Shown here: in pieces, positions 23,691 to 31,651 of the stretch | Numbering within the stretch: position 1 is the first letter of the stretch | Layout: each line of letters starts with the position of its first letter | Assembly: GCF_001753675.2 (NCBI RefSeq) | Contig: NZ_MJUW02000073.1 | Coordinates: 1-36,516 of the forward strand | DNA: 36,516 nt | Direction: 5' to 3' | Source: Candidatus Brocadia sapporoensis | Lineage (GTDB): Bacteria; Planctomycetota; Brocadiia; Brocadiales; Brocadiaceae | Translations under genes and position numbers: made by a program | Notes under the pieces: generated by a model | The model's input: the letters and a program-made list of their open reading frames with translations, nothing else | What the model was told of the DNA's origin: nothing | The model's database searches: none

Positions 23691-24506
23691 ATGAAAAAAA
23701 ACAAAAAAATCATTGTTGAAGGCGCTGAAATCACTGTGTTCCAAAGCAGGGAACATGATTTCATCTCCCTAACGGATATGGCAAAAAGTCAAATGCAGGA
23801 AGCCATTATTATAAAGTGGCTGAGTTTGAAAAGCACCATAGAATACTTAGGTGAGTGGGAGGCTTTGTATAACCCTGATTTTAATTATACCGAATTCGGT
23901 ACAATTAAAAATGCTGCCGGTAGTAACAATTTTGTGCTGTCAGTTAAAAACTGGATAGAACAAACAGGTGCCGTAGGGATAACGGCTACTGCGGGCAGAT
24001 ATGGCGGAACGTATGCCCATAAAGACATTGCCTTTCATTTTGGAATGTGGATTAGTCCAAAATTTCAGTTGCTTTTGGTAAAGGAATTCCAACGCCTCAA
24101 GGCGGATGAAAACGACCGTTTAAAGTTAGAATGGAATCTGCAAAGAACCCTGTCAAAAGTAAACTACCATATTCACACCGATGCTATAAAAGAAAATCTG
24201 ATACCCGAGGCTCTTACCAAAGCACAAATCAACTTTGTTTATGCCAATGAAGCGGATATGTTGAATGTAGCATTATTTGGAATTACAGCAAAACAATGGC
24301 GGGATACTCATCCTGATAAAGAAGGCAATATCCGCGATTACGCCACCATTGAACAATTAGTTGTGCTTTCTAATCTGGAAAGTATTAATGCAGTATTGAT
24401 TCATCAAGGCTTAACCCAGAGTGATAGACTGCTGCAATTAAATAAGGTTGCTATCACTCAGATGAAATCATTGATTAAAAACAAACCGTTGAAGGGTTTG
24501 AAATAA
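23691..24506 (+). CDS. KilA-N domain protein within the R-M operon
   Basis: 271 residues. The N-terminal half (about 5-135) is a KilA-N-like DNA-binding domain: ITVFQSREHDFISLTDMAKS, WLSLKSTIEYLGEWEALYNP, FNYTEFGTIKNAAGSNNFVL, then a GAVGITATAGRYGGTYAHKD segment and IAFHFGMWISPKFQLLLVKE. The C-terminal half is helical (about 140-271), with an NVALFGITAKQWRDTHPDKEGNIRDYAT stretch that looks like a second small domain. The start codon touches the mod stop with no gap, and res begins 6 bases after its stop. It is therefore translated as part of the R-M unit. KilA-N domains are usual in phages and large DNA viruses. Here it could regulate the operon, or help DNA recognition or anti-phage sensing; none of these is shown by the sequence. 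Confidence 0.85.
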   Translation: MKKNKKIIVEGAEITVFQSREHDFISLTDMAKSQMQEAIIIKWLSLKSTIEYLGEWEALYNPDFNYTEFGTIKNAAGSNNFVLSVKNWIEQTGAVGITATAGRYGGTYAHKDIAFHFGMWISPKFQLLLVKEFQRLKADENDRLKLEWNLQRTLSKVNYHIHTDAIKENLIPEALTKAQINFVYANEADMLNVALFGITAKQWRDTHPDKEGNIRDYATIEQLVVLSNLESINAVLIHQGLTQSDRLLQLNKVAITQMKSLIKNKPLKGLK

Positions 24507-24512
24507 TAGCTT

Positions 24513-27377
24513 ATGAAAAATATCAACAAGCTGATCATTAATTCCCCTTACGTTGAGCCGCAACAGTATTGGGAATATATCAGAGACACCAGAGAATTTA
24601 TTTTACAGGAAGGTCGCAGGCCGGCAGGATATGTGGTGGCTTCTGAAAGTTCAAAATCATTTGACGATCCGGGCATATTCGTTGAAATTGATTTGGTAAA
24701 CACCATTCGCCCAAGAATTAAAAAATGGCGTGAAGATGGCTATCCCGGAGTTACAGGAATCACTAAACGACTTTTACAACATTGGCAAGACCCCGAAGAA
24801 CGCAAAGACCGCAGGTTTTTCTTTTGTCAATTGGAAGCCATTGAAACCTTGATTTGGTTAACCGAAGCACCCGAAGCGGATAAAACAGGAATTGACATAC
24901 CGAGTGATGGTGGAGAGTTTAGCCGCTGGTGCAACAAAATGGCAACAGGCTCGGGAAAAACTGTTGTAATGAGTCAACTCATTGCCTGGAATGTATTGAA
25001 CAAAGTAGCCAACGGCAAAGACAACCGTTTTTCAAAAAATGTTTTAGTGGTTGCACCGGGATTAACGGTGCGCAATCGTCTTTCGGTTCTCAATCCTACT
25101 GGCCCTGAAAACTATTATGAGGAGTTCAACATTGTGCCTTCGGGGTTAATGGACTCTCTGCGTCAGGGAAAAATTAAAATCATCAACTGGCACGCTTTAG
25201 CCTGGCAAACAGAAGAAAAGATTGCAAAGAAAAAATCAGTGGATAAGCGTGGGGCAAAAAGTGATGAAGCCTATGTAAAAGAAGTATTGGGCGACATGGC
25301 AAACGCTTCAAACATCATCGTAATAAATGACGAAGCACACCACGCGTGGCGTATTCCGGCAGAAAGTAAAATCAAAGGCATTAAAAAAGAAGATATTGAA
25401 GAAAGTACTGTATGGGTTGGAGGTCTTGACCGCATTCACAGATCAAGAGGTATTTTGCGTTGTTTTGATTTCTCTGCCACACCATTTGCACCAAGTGGGA
25501 AAAAAGCAAGTGAAGAAGCTCTCTATCCCTGGATTGTTTCAGACTTCGGTTTGAATGATGCCATTGAAGCAGGTTTGGTAAAAACACCAAGAGTTGTGGT
25601 TCGTGATGATGGAAATGTGGACAAGGACTTACGATCACGTCTGTATCATATTTACATGGATGAAACGGTAAAAGACGACATCAACCAAAAGGCAGACGAA
25701 TCTGTTTCGCTTCCTGATTTGATTAAAAACGCCTATCTACTTTTAGGCAAAGACTGGAAAGCAACTAAAGATGATTGGGAGGAAGCGGGTTACAAAATTC
25801 CACCGGTAATGATTACGGTGGCAAATACTACTTTTACATCTGCCCGGATAAAACATTCATTTGATAAAGACAGTTTTGCTTTATCGGTTGCTGGTTTAGG
25901 CGATCTGTGCATTCCTGAAAAAGTACTTCAGATTGACAGCAGTATTCTTCAAAAAGCAGAAGCCGAAACTTCAGAGTTTTTAGTTTTTAGTGATGAGTTT
26001 TCAGGGAAAGATGATGATAATGAAAATGAAGTTGATACGCTCGGTGAAGAACAAAAAACTAAAAACCAACAACTAAAAACCAAGATAACCAAAAAACAGC
26101 AAGCCGAACTATTAAGAAGAACAGTTGATACTGTTGGAAAAATCGGTGAACCCGGAGAACAGATTCAGAATGTAATTTCTGTGGGTATGCTTAGTGAAGG
26201 CTGGGATGCCAAAACCGTAACGCATATTATGGGTTTACGGGCATTCAGCAGTCAGTTACTGTGTGAGCAGGTGGTAGGCAGAGGATTACGGAGAACATCT
26301 TATGATGTGGGTGAAGATGGTTTGTTTGAACCTGAGTATGTAAACATATTCGGTGTTCCATTTACATTCTTACCGCATGAAGGCGGACAAGACGGCCCAC
26401 CACCACCGCCTCCAAAACCAAAGACTGAGATAAAACCTGTGAAGGAAAAAGCAGCGCATGAAATCAGCTTTCCGAATGTGGTACGAATTGATCACATCTA
26501 TAAACCACAATTGACTTTAGATTTAGAAAAAGTCAAGTCATTGGAACTTGACCCTTATGAATCTATCACAGAAGCGGAATTGGCTGCGATTATTGCCGGT
26601 AAACCAAATCCGGCTGCACTTTCAGAAATTGACCTGAAAGAAATCGCAGAGAAATTCAGACTACAATCCATCATTTTCAGAATTGCATCAACCATCTACA
26701 ACTCCGAGAAAAAACCGGACTGGAAAGGAAGCAAGGAAACATTCCTGATTCAACTCATTAACATTATTGAGAAGTTTATCTGTTCGAACAAAATCGTTAT
26801 CAAAAATCCTTTATTCAATCAGGACGAATCAAGGAAACGAATTTTGATAATGCTGAACATGAATAAAGTTGTTCAGCATATCTGGAACGAAATACGGGCA
26901 GTAAACACACAAGCATTAACACCGGTATTCGACAAAGAAAACCCCATCCGTTCAACATCTGACATCAGGACCTGGTGGACAAGCAAACCCAACGAAGCGT
27001 TTGACAAGACGCATATCAACTTTGTTGTGGTTGACAGCAAGTGGGAATACCTGGAAGCCAAAACAATCAATGAATCAAAAGTTGTGGAATCGTTCGTTAA
27101 AAACGACCATTTGAATTTTGTAATCTACTATAACTACCAGGGTGTCGTAAGGCGTTTCTTCCCTGATTTTATTTGTAAACTGACAAATGGAGAATATTTA
27201 ATAATAGAAACTAAGGGGCAAGACAACGAACAGAATAAAACAAAACGGGCCTACCTTGACGAATGGTGCAGAGCAGTGAACGAGCATGGTGGGTTCGGGA
27301 AATGGGGTTGGGCGGTGTCATTTGATCCCAATGATCTGGAAAGATTATTGTCCAATGCCTACAATGGAATCCCATAG
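24513..27377 (+). CDS. Restriction endonuclease subunit (Res), helicase-nuclease, type III-like
   Basis: 954 residues. Superfamily 2 helicase motifs: Walker A MATGSGKT (143-150), DEAH at 273-276, SAT at 321-323, GMLSEGWD (motif V), and QVVGRGLRR at 586-594 (motif VI). The C-terminal nuclease is PD-(D/E)xK: PDF with D885, then IIETKG with E899 and K901. The N-terminus (LIINSPYVEPQQYWEY...EGRRPAGYVVAS) matches the family of type III-like Res proteins that I know as BPTD_3080-type. The translocase presumably communicates between sites and the nuclease cuts unmodified DNA, with Mod supplying specificity. All catalytic residues are present, so the system looks active. An in-frame palindromic block lies at about 488-523, between the helicase lobes. 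A poly-proline run (GPPPPPPKPKTE) follows motif VI. The start is 6 bases after the KilA-N gene. Confidence 0.9.
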   Translation: MKNINKLIINSPYVEPQQYWEYIRDTREFILQEGRRPAGYVVASESSKSFDDPGIFVEIDLVNTIRPRIKKWREDGYPGVTGITKRLLQHWQDPEERKDRRFFFCQLEAIETLIWLTEAPEADKTGIDIPSDGGEFSRWCNKMATGSGKTVVMSQLIAWNVLNKVANGKDNRFSKNVLVVAPGLTVRNRLSVLNPTGPENYYEEFNIVPSGLMDSLRQGKIKIINWHALAWQTEEKIAKKKSVDKRGAKSDEAYVKEVLGDMANASNIIVINDEAHHAWRIPAESKIKGIKKEDIEESTVWVGGLDRIHRSRGILRCFDFSATPFAPSGKKASEEALYPWIVSDFGLNDAIEAGLVKTPRVVVRDDGNVDKDLRSRLYHIYMDETVKDDINQKADESVSLPDLIKNAYLLLGKDWKATKDDWEEAGYKIPPVMITVANTTFTSARIKHSFDKDSFALSVAGLGDLCIPEKVLQIDSSILQKAEAETSEFLVFSDEFSGKDDDNENEVDTLGEEQKTKNQQLKTKITKKQQAELLRRTVDTVGKIGEPGEQIQNVISVGMLSEGWDAKTVTHIMGLRAFSSQLLCEQVVGRGLRRTSYDVGEDGLFEPEYVNIFGVPFTFLPHEGGQDGPPPPPPKPKTEIKPVKEKAAHEISFPNVVRIDHIYKPQLTLDLEKVKSLELDPYESITEAELAAIIAGKPNPAALSEIDLKEIAEKFRLQSIIFRIASTIYNSEKKPDWKGSKETFLIQLINIIEKFICSNKIVIKNPLFNQDESRKRILIMLNMNKVVQHIWNEIRAVNTQALTPVFDKENPIRSTSDIRTWWTSKPNEAFDKTHINFVVVDSKWEYLEAKTINESKVVESFVKNDHLNFVIYYNYQGVVRRFFPDFICKLTNGEYLIIETKGQDNEQNKTKRAYLDEWCRAVNEHGGFGKWGWAVSFDPNDLERLLSNAYNGIP
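25975..26081 (+). repeat. Palindromic heptad insert in res (AGTTTTT type)
   Basis: Left arm: AGTTTTT, AGTTTTT, AGTGATG, AGTTTTC (25975-26002). The right arm, read on the other strand (26050-26081), is GGTTTTT, AGTTGTT, GGTTTTT, AGTTTTT. Between them are about 45 bases encoding an acidic linker (KDDDNENEVDTLGEEQ). No gene lies inside. The arms share the 7-base period and AGT start with the mod inserts, but with T-rich heptamers. The res frame stays open. Confidence 0.6.
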
Positions 27378-27724
27378 AACTACCGTGTACAGCCCATGCC
27401 ATGGACAAGTAAACCTTGAAGAGTATTTAAAATAAGGATGATGTTTTCAGACAGTGCATTCGTGGTGAAAGAAAGAAAAAAGAACTACCCTGTTCTCTCT
27501 GATCTGAAGGGGATAGATGGGGGGGGTTGCTAACAAGGGTTATTTAGTCTTTAAAGGACAAAAGTATCTATTTTCGTTCAGATGCTATTTGTGGATAGCA
27601 ACAAAAGAGGATGCTGTATTTGTGTCGGGGGGAACGGAATTAAGATAATACATATTACAAATTTAAGAAGTGTGTACCCGTATCTGTCCGTAAAAATCTG
27701 TGTTCCAATAAAATTCAGGGAGGG
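27378..27724. other. Intergenic stretch after res, no gene seen
   Basis: 347 bases. A G-rich run (GGGGGGGG at about 27519-27526) is the only striking feature. I found no hairpin with a T run and no small frame with a start signal. The promoter for the next gene is probably in the right third, which is A+T-rich. Confidence 0.35.
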
Positions 27725-28387
27725 ATGATGAAGATTATTTCCTTTGGCGACGTCCATGAAGATATTAAAGATCTGGTAAAAATAAAACCGGATCTGGAAA
27801 CGGCGGATTTAATTGTGCTGTCCGGAGATTTGACCAATTGTCATGGAAAGACTGAGACGAAAAAAGTATTAGATGCTATTAAAAGATACAACAAAAACAT
27901 ACTCGCACAGTATGGAAATATGGATATGCCGGAAGTAGATGATTATTTAACGAAAGAAGGTATAAATCTGCATGGGGAGGGCTACGTCTTTGGTGACGTG
28001 GGTATATTTGGTTGCGGCGGTTCGAGTCCAACGCCTTTTCACACACCATCAGAGATTAGTGAGGCAGATATCGGGCGGTTTTTAACAAACGGCTATAGCA
28101 GGGTGAAAGACGCAAACTGGAAGGTCATGGTCTGCCATACTCCTCCCAAGGATACGGCAACGGATATCATTCAAAATGGTATGCACGTAGGGAGTCAAAC
28201 GGTCAGAGATTTTATTCTCAACTATAAGCCCCATGTCTGTATAACTGGCCATATTCATGAGTCGAGGGCAAAGGATAATGTGGGCGATACCATTGTTTTA
28301 AACGCCGGCATGTTCAGGGATGGATGGTATATCGAGGTTATTATCGATAAAAAAAGTGTATCCGCAGTCTTGAAATCCGTTGCTTAA
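27725..28387 (+). CDS. Calcineurin-like metallophosphoesterase
   Basis: 220 residues. The metal-binding motifs appear in order: GDVH (D9, H11), GDLTN (D35), GNMD (about 64-67), VCHTPPKD and CITGHIHES. This is the compact YfcE/MJ0936-like type acting on phosphodiesters or phosphomonoesters; the natural substrate is unknown. Two consecutive ATG codons (27725 and 27728) lie directly after a purine-rich GGAGGG, so either could be used. It lies between the R-M genes and repeat copies, inside the two direct-repeat borders. It may thus have come with the island, or be a resident gene next to it. No partner gene is visible. Confidence 0.85.
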   Translation: MMKIISFGDVHEDIKDLVKIKPDLETADLIVLSGDLTNCHGKTETKKVLDAIKRYNKNILAQYGNMDMPEVDDYLTKEGINLHGEGYVFGDVGIFGCGGSSPTPFHTPSEISEADIGRFLTNGYSRVKDANWKVMVCHTPPKDTATDIIQNGMHVGSQTVRDFILNYKPHVCITGHIHESRAKDNVGDTIVLNAGMFRDGWYIEVIIDKKSVSAVLKSVA

Positions 28388-28428
28388 ATTAGGATGGGTT
28401 TTAAAAGATAACACCCAATGACTTTTCG

Positions 28429-28490
28429 TCCACCCCTACCATGAGGGGAATTACAAAGTCCCCTCTCTGGAGGGGATTTAGGGGTGGGTG
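28429..28490. repeat. Imperfect palindrome CCACCCCTA / TAGGGGTGG
   Basis: The outer arms CCACCCCTA and TAGGGGTGG pair exactly. The inner part contains a second inverted pair (TCCCCTC and GAGGGGA around TCTG). This is typical of a dispersed intergenic palindrome. It is located just after the metallophosphoesterase stop and could also act as a transcription barrier. Confidence 0.5.
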
Positions 28491-28508
28491 AGCGGCACAA
28501 TGAAAAAA

Positions 28509-28582
28509 TTTGAATTTCCTATACATTATATTAGGCAGACTTTGGCAGCGATTTTAAGTTCCCCTCTAAAAAAGGAGCCGGG
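28509..28582 (+). repeat. Dispersed repeat, right border copy
   Basis: Matches both left-border copies: bases 28509-28565 match 20569-20626, and 28531-28582 match 20408-20460, all in the same orientation. It thus looks like the complete unit, while the left border has two overlapping partial copies. It sits about 65 bases before the end of mqnC. Confidence 0.5.
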
Positions 28583-28648
28583 ATGTGTCACAAGGCAGTG
28601 CATGTTTTGCCTTTTACTGAAAAGAAAGATTGTCTTGAAAATTTTGCT

Positions 28649-29719
28649 TCAAAATACCCGATAATACAAATCCCTTTGCCTTGCCTCATATCCGAGATCG
28701 TTGATAAGCGACTCTATCTCCTCTTTGCTCATCTGATAGCTAACCCCGGCCGCCCGCACTACATTTTCTTCAATCATCGTACTGCCCATGTCATTGGCGC
28801 CGAATTTTAACGAAAGTTGGGCGATCTTGGCCCCCTGGGTAACCCATGATGCCTGGATACTTGGAATGTTATCTAAATAAAGACGTGCGATGGCAATCGT
28901 TCTTAAATACTCGTAACTTCCGATTAGTGCCGCATCCACCTGGGTATTTTTGGGTTGAAATGTCCATGCAATAAAGGCGGTAAAGCCACCCGTTTCGTCC
29001 TGAAGTCTCCGGATTTTTTCCAGATGCTCCACACGCTCTTCAAGGGTTTCAATATGGCCAAACATCATGGTAGCCGTGGTGCGCATGCCAAGCTTATGAG
29101 CCTCGCGCATGACGTCGAGCCATTCCTGTGCTGTGCATTTATTCGGGCTCAGGAGTCTGCGACAGCGGTCTACCAGGATTTCTGCGCCACCGCCTGGGAT
29201 CGAATCGAGTCCTGCAATTTTGAGTCTTTGTATGACATCATGGACCGGAATACCATTTAGTTTTGAGAAATGAACAATTTCCGGCGGAGAAAAGGCATGA
29301 ATATGGATGTCGTATTTCTTCTTAACGGATGTTAACAGGTCTGTGTAAAAGTCCAGCTTTAAGGAAGGATGCAGACCGCCCTGCATGAGAATTTGGCGGC
29401 CTCCCAGCGTTTGGGTTTCTTCTATTTTTTTGAATAGAGCATTTTTTGGAATAATATATCCGTCGCTGTGTTGTACCTCCTTGTAAAAGGCGCAGAATTT
29501 ACACCCCGATGTGCAGATGTTCGTATAATTGATATTCCGGTCGATGATGTAAGTCCGGTAATTTTCCGGATGCTTTTTTTTGCAGACTTCATCGGCCGCC
29601 ATCCCCAGGATGGTAAGGTCTTTTGTGGAGAATAATTTTATACTTTCCTGTGAAGATAATCTTTCTGCATTACTGGATTTTTCAAGAATGGTGTCGATTT
29701 CATCGGATAGAATAGCCAT
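28649..29719 (-). CDS. mqnC: Cyclic dehypoxanthinyl futalosine synthase, radical SAM
   Basis: 356 residues from ATG 29719. An upstream in-frame TTG at 29755 is less likely; GGAAAA lies just before the ATG. The radical-SAM cysteines are C69, C73 and C76 (CTSGCKFC), followed by AFYKEV. Family marks are YIIDRNINYTNIC, ILMQGGLHPSLKLDFYTDLL, HIHAFSPPEIVHFSK, DSIPGGGAEILVDR and TTATMMFGHIET. MqnC closes the ring of dehypoxanthine futalosine in the menaquinone route that starts from chorismate. The paralogue MqnE shares the fold, but the GGGAEIL and FGHIET patterns favour MqnC. It lies behind mqnA (117 bases apart, same strand), which supports the pathway. Confidence 0.9.
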   Translation of the reverse strand: MAILSDEIDTILEKSSNAERLSSQESIKLFSTKDLTILGMAADEVCKKKHPENYRTYIIDRNINYTNICTSGCKFCAFYKEVQHSDGYIIPKNALFKKIEETQTLGGRQILMQGGLHPSLKLDFYTDLLTSVKKKYDIHIHAFSPPEIVHFSKLNGIPVHDVIQRLKIAGLDSIPGGGAEILVDRCRRLLSPNKCTAQEWLDVMREAHKLGMRTTATMMFGHIETLEERVEHLEKIRRLQDETGGFTAFIAWTFQPKNTQVDAALIGSYEYLRTIAIARLYLDNIPSIQASWVTQGAKIAQLSLKFGANDMGSTMIEENVVRAAGVSYQMSKEEIESLINDLGYEARQRDLYYRVF

Positions 29720-29769
29720 AGTTGTGTTTTCCAAAAACAATTTTATTTTTAACAAAATACGTGAATAAA

Positions 29770-29790
29770 GCTAACCCTGCCCGGGTTAGC
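29770..29790. repeat. 8-bp-arm hairpin between mqnA and mqnC
   Basis: GCTAACCC and GGGTTAGC pair exactly around a 5-base loop. No T run follows on the minus strand, so it is more likely an mRNA processing or stability hairpin, or a repeat, than a terminator. It lies 51 bases before the mqnC start. Confidence 0.5.
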
Positions 29791-29836
29791 CTCTGGATTT
29801 CCTGCTTAAGATCTTGCCTTTTCCAATTCGTTCTGA

Positions 29837-30631
29837 TTAGCTTTTATTGAGAACAATTTCCATGCCCTCAGGAGCAAGCCCCAAAGATGTCGCATGCTGA
29901 TAAAATGTCTGAAGTCCCTTTATCTCTTCTTTGCCCAAATTATAGTGAATCGAGTTTGTAAGGTACTTCTGACATCTCTCCTGGGTTAATTGAAGACGTT
30001 GAGATTCGATCGTTGCCAGCGCCTTTACAGATCGGATACCCGCCTCTTTCGCGTCCCGTAACAGCTTGTTTATACCAGGTATGTGATGACCCTTCTTCAC
30101 AACCCAGACGGCGTAAACGAAAGGGAGTCCGGTGTATTCAAACCACGCCTGTCCTAAATCCAGGGTAATGTATTCATCGTTATTCATCTTCATTGCATTG
30201 TCGCCAATGAGGAGAACGGCATCAATATTAGCGCCGGAGATATCATCCCGGTTATCCCATGGTGTGTAGTAAGGAGTAAGATGATACTGCTCCTTGAAGA
30301 TAATCTTTGTCAATGCACAGGAGGTCAGGGAGCTTTTATCCAGTGCTGCGGTACGGATGTTTTGTATAGGAACCTTTGAAAATATCTTTACACTCTCGAC
30401 AGTTCCATAGGACGAGATGGAAATATCCGGGATGATGGCATAATTGCCGCTTCTGAAATACTCAATTGAAGGGATGATGGCTACGTCAATCTGATCATTG
30501 TTCAGCATCGTTGGAAGGAGCGAAGGCACCTCAAATGATAACACGATTGAATCTGTGTATTGATTTAATCCGTAAATCAATGGTTTGGCGTTCATGTAAG
30601 GGACGATACCGAGCCGGAGTTTTTTCGCCAT
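29837..30631 (-). CDS. mqnA: Chorismate dehydratase of the futalosine pathway
   Basis: 264 residues, a periplasmic-binding-protein-like fold used as an enzyme. Hallmarks: RLGIVPYMNAKPLIYGL at the N-terminus, then DQIDVAIIPSIEYFR, a SSYGTVESVKIFSKVPI segment, TKIIFKEQY, DAVLLIGDNAMK, and LGQAWFEYTGLPFVYAVW. These match MqnA, which dehydrates chorismate to 3-(1-carboxyvinyl)oxybenzoate as the first step of futalosine-dependent menaquinone synthesis. There is no signal peptide, as expected for a cytosolic enzyme. The next steps (mqnE/mqnB) are outside the window, while mqnC is just downstream. With mqnC this shows that the organism makes menaquinone by the futalosine route, not by the classical men pathway. 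Confidence 0.92.
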   Translation of the reverse strand: MAKKLRLGIVPYMNAKPLIYGLNQYTDSIVLSFEVPSLLPTMLNNDQIDVAIIPSIEYFRSGNYAIIPDISISSYGTVESVKIFSKVPIQNIRTAALDKSSLTSCALTKIIFKEQYHLTPYYTPWDNRDDISGANIDAVLLIGDNAMKMNNDEYITLDLGQAWFEYTGLPFVYAVWVVKKGHHIPGINKLLRDAKEAGIRSVKALATIESQRLQLTQERCQKYLTNSIHYNLGKEEIKGLQTFYQHATSLGLAPEGMEIVLNKS

Positions 30632-30785
30632 AATACGCTAAATGCCCTTGCCTAAATAAAGCTTCTTGTATAAACTATGTTTCTAATAAAATGTAAATAA
30701 ATATTATACGACTTTTCTTCTTAGTTCTTCAATAAAGAATTGTGGCAACCGTTTTCAATAATTCTGTAAAGAAAGGAATAGAGAT

Positions 30786-31538
30786 ATGAACAATGGATTT
30801 TACCGGGCTGGCCCATTAAAAAGATTTATTGTGTGTGTAGGCATTGCGTTAATAACCGGCAGTGTTATCACGTACAAGCCTATCTATGCTGAGGGGCAGA
30901 CTAAATATAGTAAGGATTTTTTTGATAAGGCGGAACCGATAAAGCTAAAAGATTCCCTGGCGAGTATGCTCGGTGCGATGGATAAAGGGGGAGTGTTTGT
31001 TTATACCTATGCCGATGCCGTTAAATTTGCAGGTCATTCCTGTCCTGCAGTTGCCGGCGCCTATAAGTCTGCACAGATGGCATTAAAGGTATTATACGGT
31101 GATGAAATACCGGTGAGGGGAAATATACGGGTTACCTTCAGGGGAGATGTCACCTATAAGGTAAACGGGCCGATTTCACAGATAATAACCATGATAACCG
31201 GGGCTGCCGCTGAAAACGGATTCCAGGGGTTTGGCCCGGCTGGAAAACATGGAAGGCATAATTTAATGACTTTTGACAAAGACCATATGCCGGATCCTAA
31301 AACGACCTGTGACATTATATTCCAAAGAATTGATAACGGAAAAAAGACGGAAGTACTATATTGCGTCGAACATGTGCCAGGCAATGAACGCATGGACAAA
31401 CTAACGCCTCTTGTGCTTTCTGGCAAAGCGTCTGAAGATGAAGCGAAGGAGTTTGGCAACCTGTGGCAGGAACGTGTCAAAACGATCCTCCTGAACCCGC
31501 CTGAAGGTACATTTATTCTGAAAGAGGTCAAGGAGTAA
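30786..31538 (+). CDS. Exported FmdE-like domain protein
   Basis: 250 residues. A Sec-type leader (basic LKR, hydrophobic about 13-30) ends near IYAEG, so the protein is exported. The mature domain shows an FmdE-like pattern: VKFAGHSCPAVAGAYKSAQM (H84, C86), GDEIPVRGNIRVTFRGDVTY, and GPISQIITMITGAAAENGFQ. FmdE domains are best known from the subunit E of formylmethanofuran dehydrogenase, with zinc-binding Cys/His, but related stand-alone proteins occur widely. Export of this domain is unusual and suggests metal or small-molecule binding in the periplasm. Shine-Dalgarno GAAAGGAA is at the right distance. It begins a same-strand run of three exported proteins with gaps of 113 and 193 bases. Confidence 0.75.
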   Translation: MNNGFYRAGPLKRFIVCVGIALITGSVITYKPIYAEGQTKYSKDFFDKAEPIKLKDSLASMLGAMDKGGVFVYTYADAVKFAGHSCPAVAGAYKSAQMALKVLYGDEIPVRGNIRVTFRGDVTYKVNGPISQIITMITGAAAENGFQGFGPAGKHGRHNLMTFDKDHMPDPKTTCDIIFQRIDNGKKTEVLYCVEHVPGNERMDKLTPLVLSGKASEDEAKEFGNLWQERVKTILLNPPEGTFILKEVKE

Positions 31539-31651
31539 CAGGCAAAGTTTTCTTTTAGAAGGGATCCAATGCATCCTTCATTCCTTCTAATCTGTACCGT
31601 AGACCAACTTTTCCTATCGTATCACGTAGTAGTTAACAGGAGTCTATTTCT

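Noticed and set aside
28010-28045. GGTTCGAGTCC, like a tRNA T-arm
   Set aside because: It lies in the conserved coding part of the metallophosphoesterase (GCGGSSPTP) and no acceptor stem or anticodon arm can be drawn around it.
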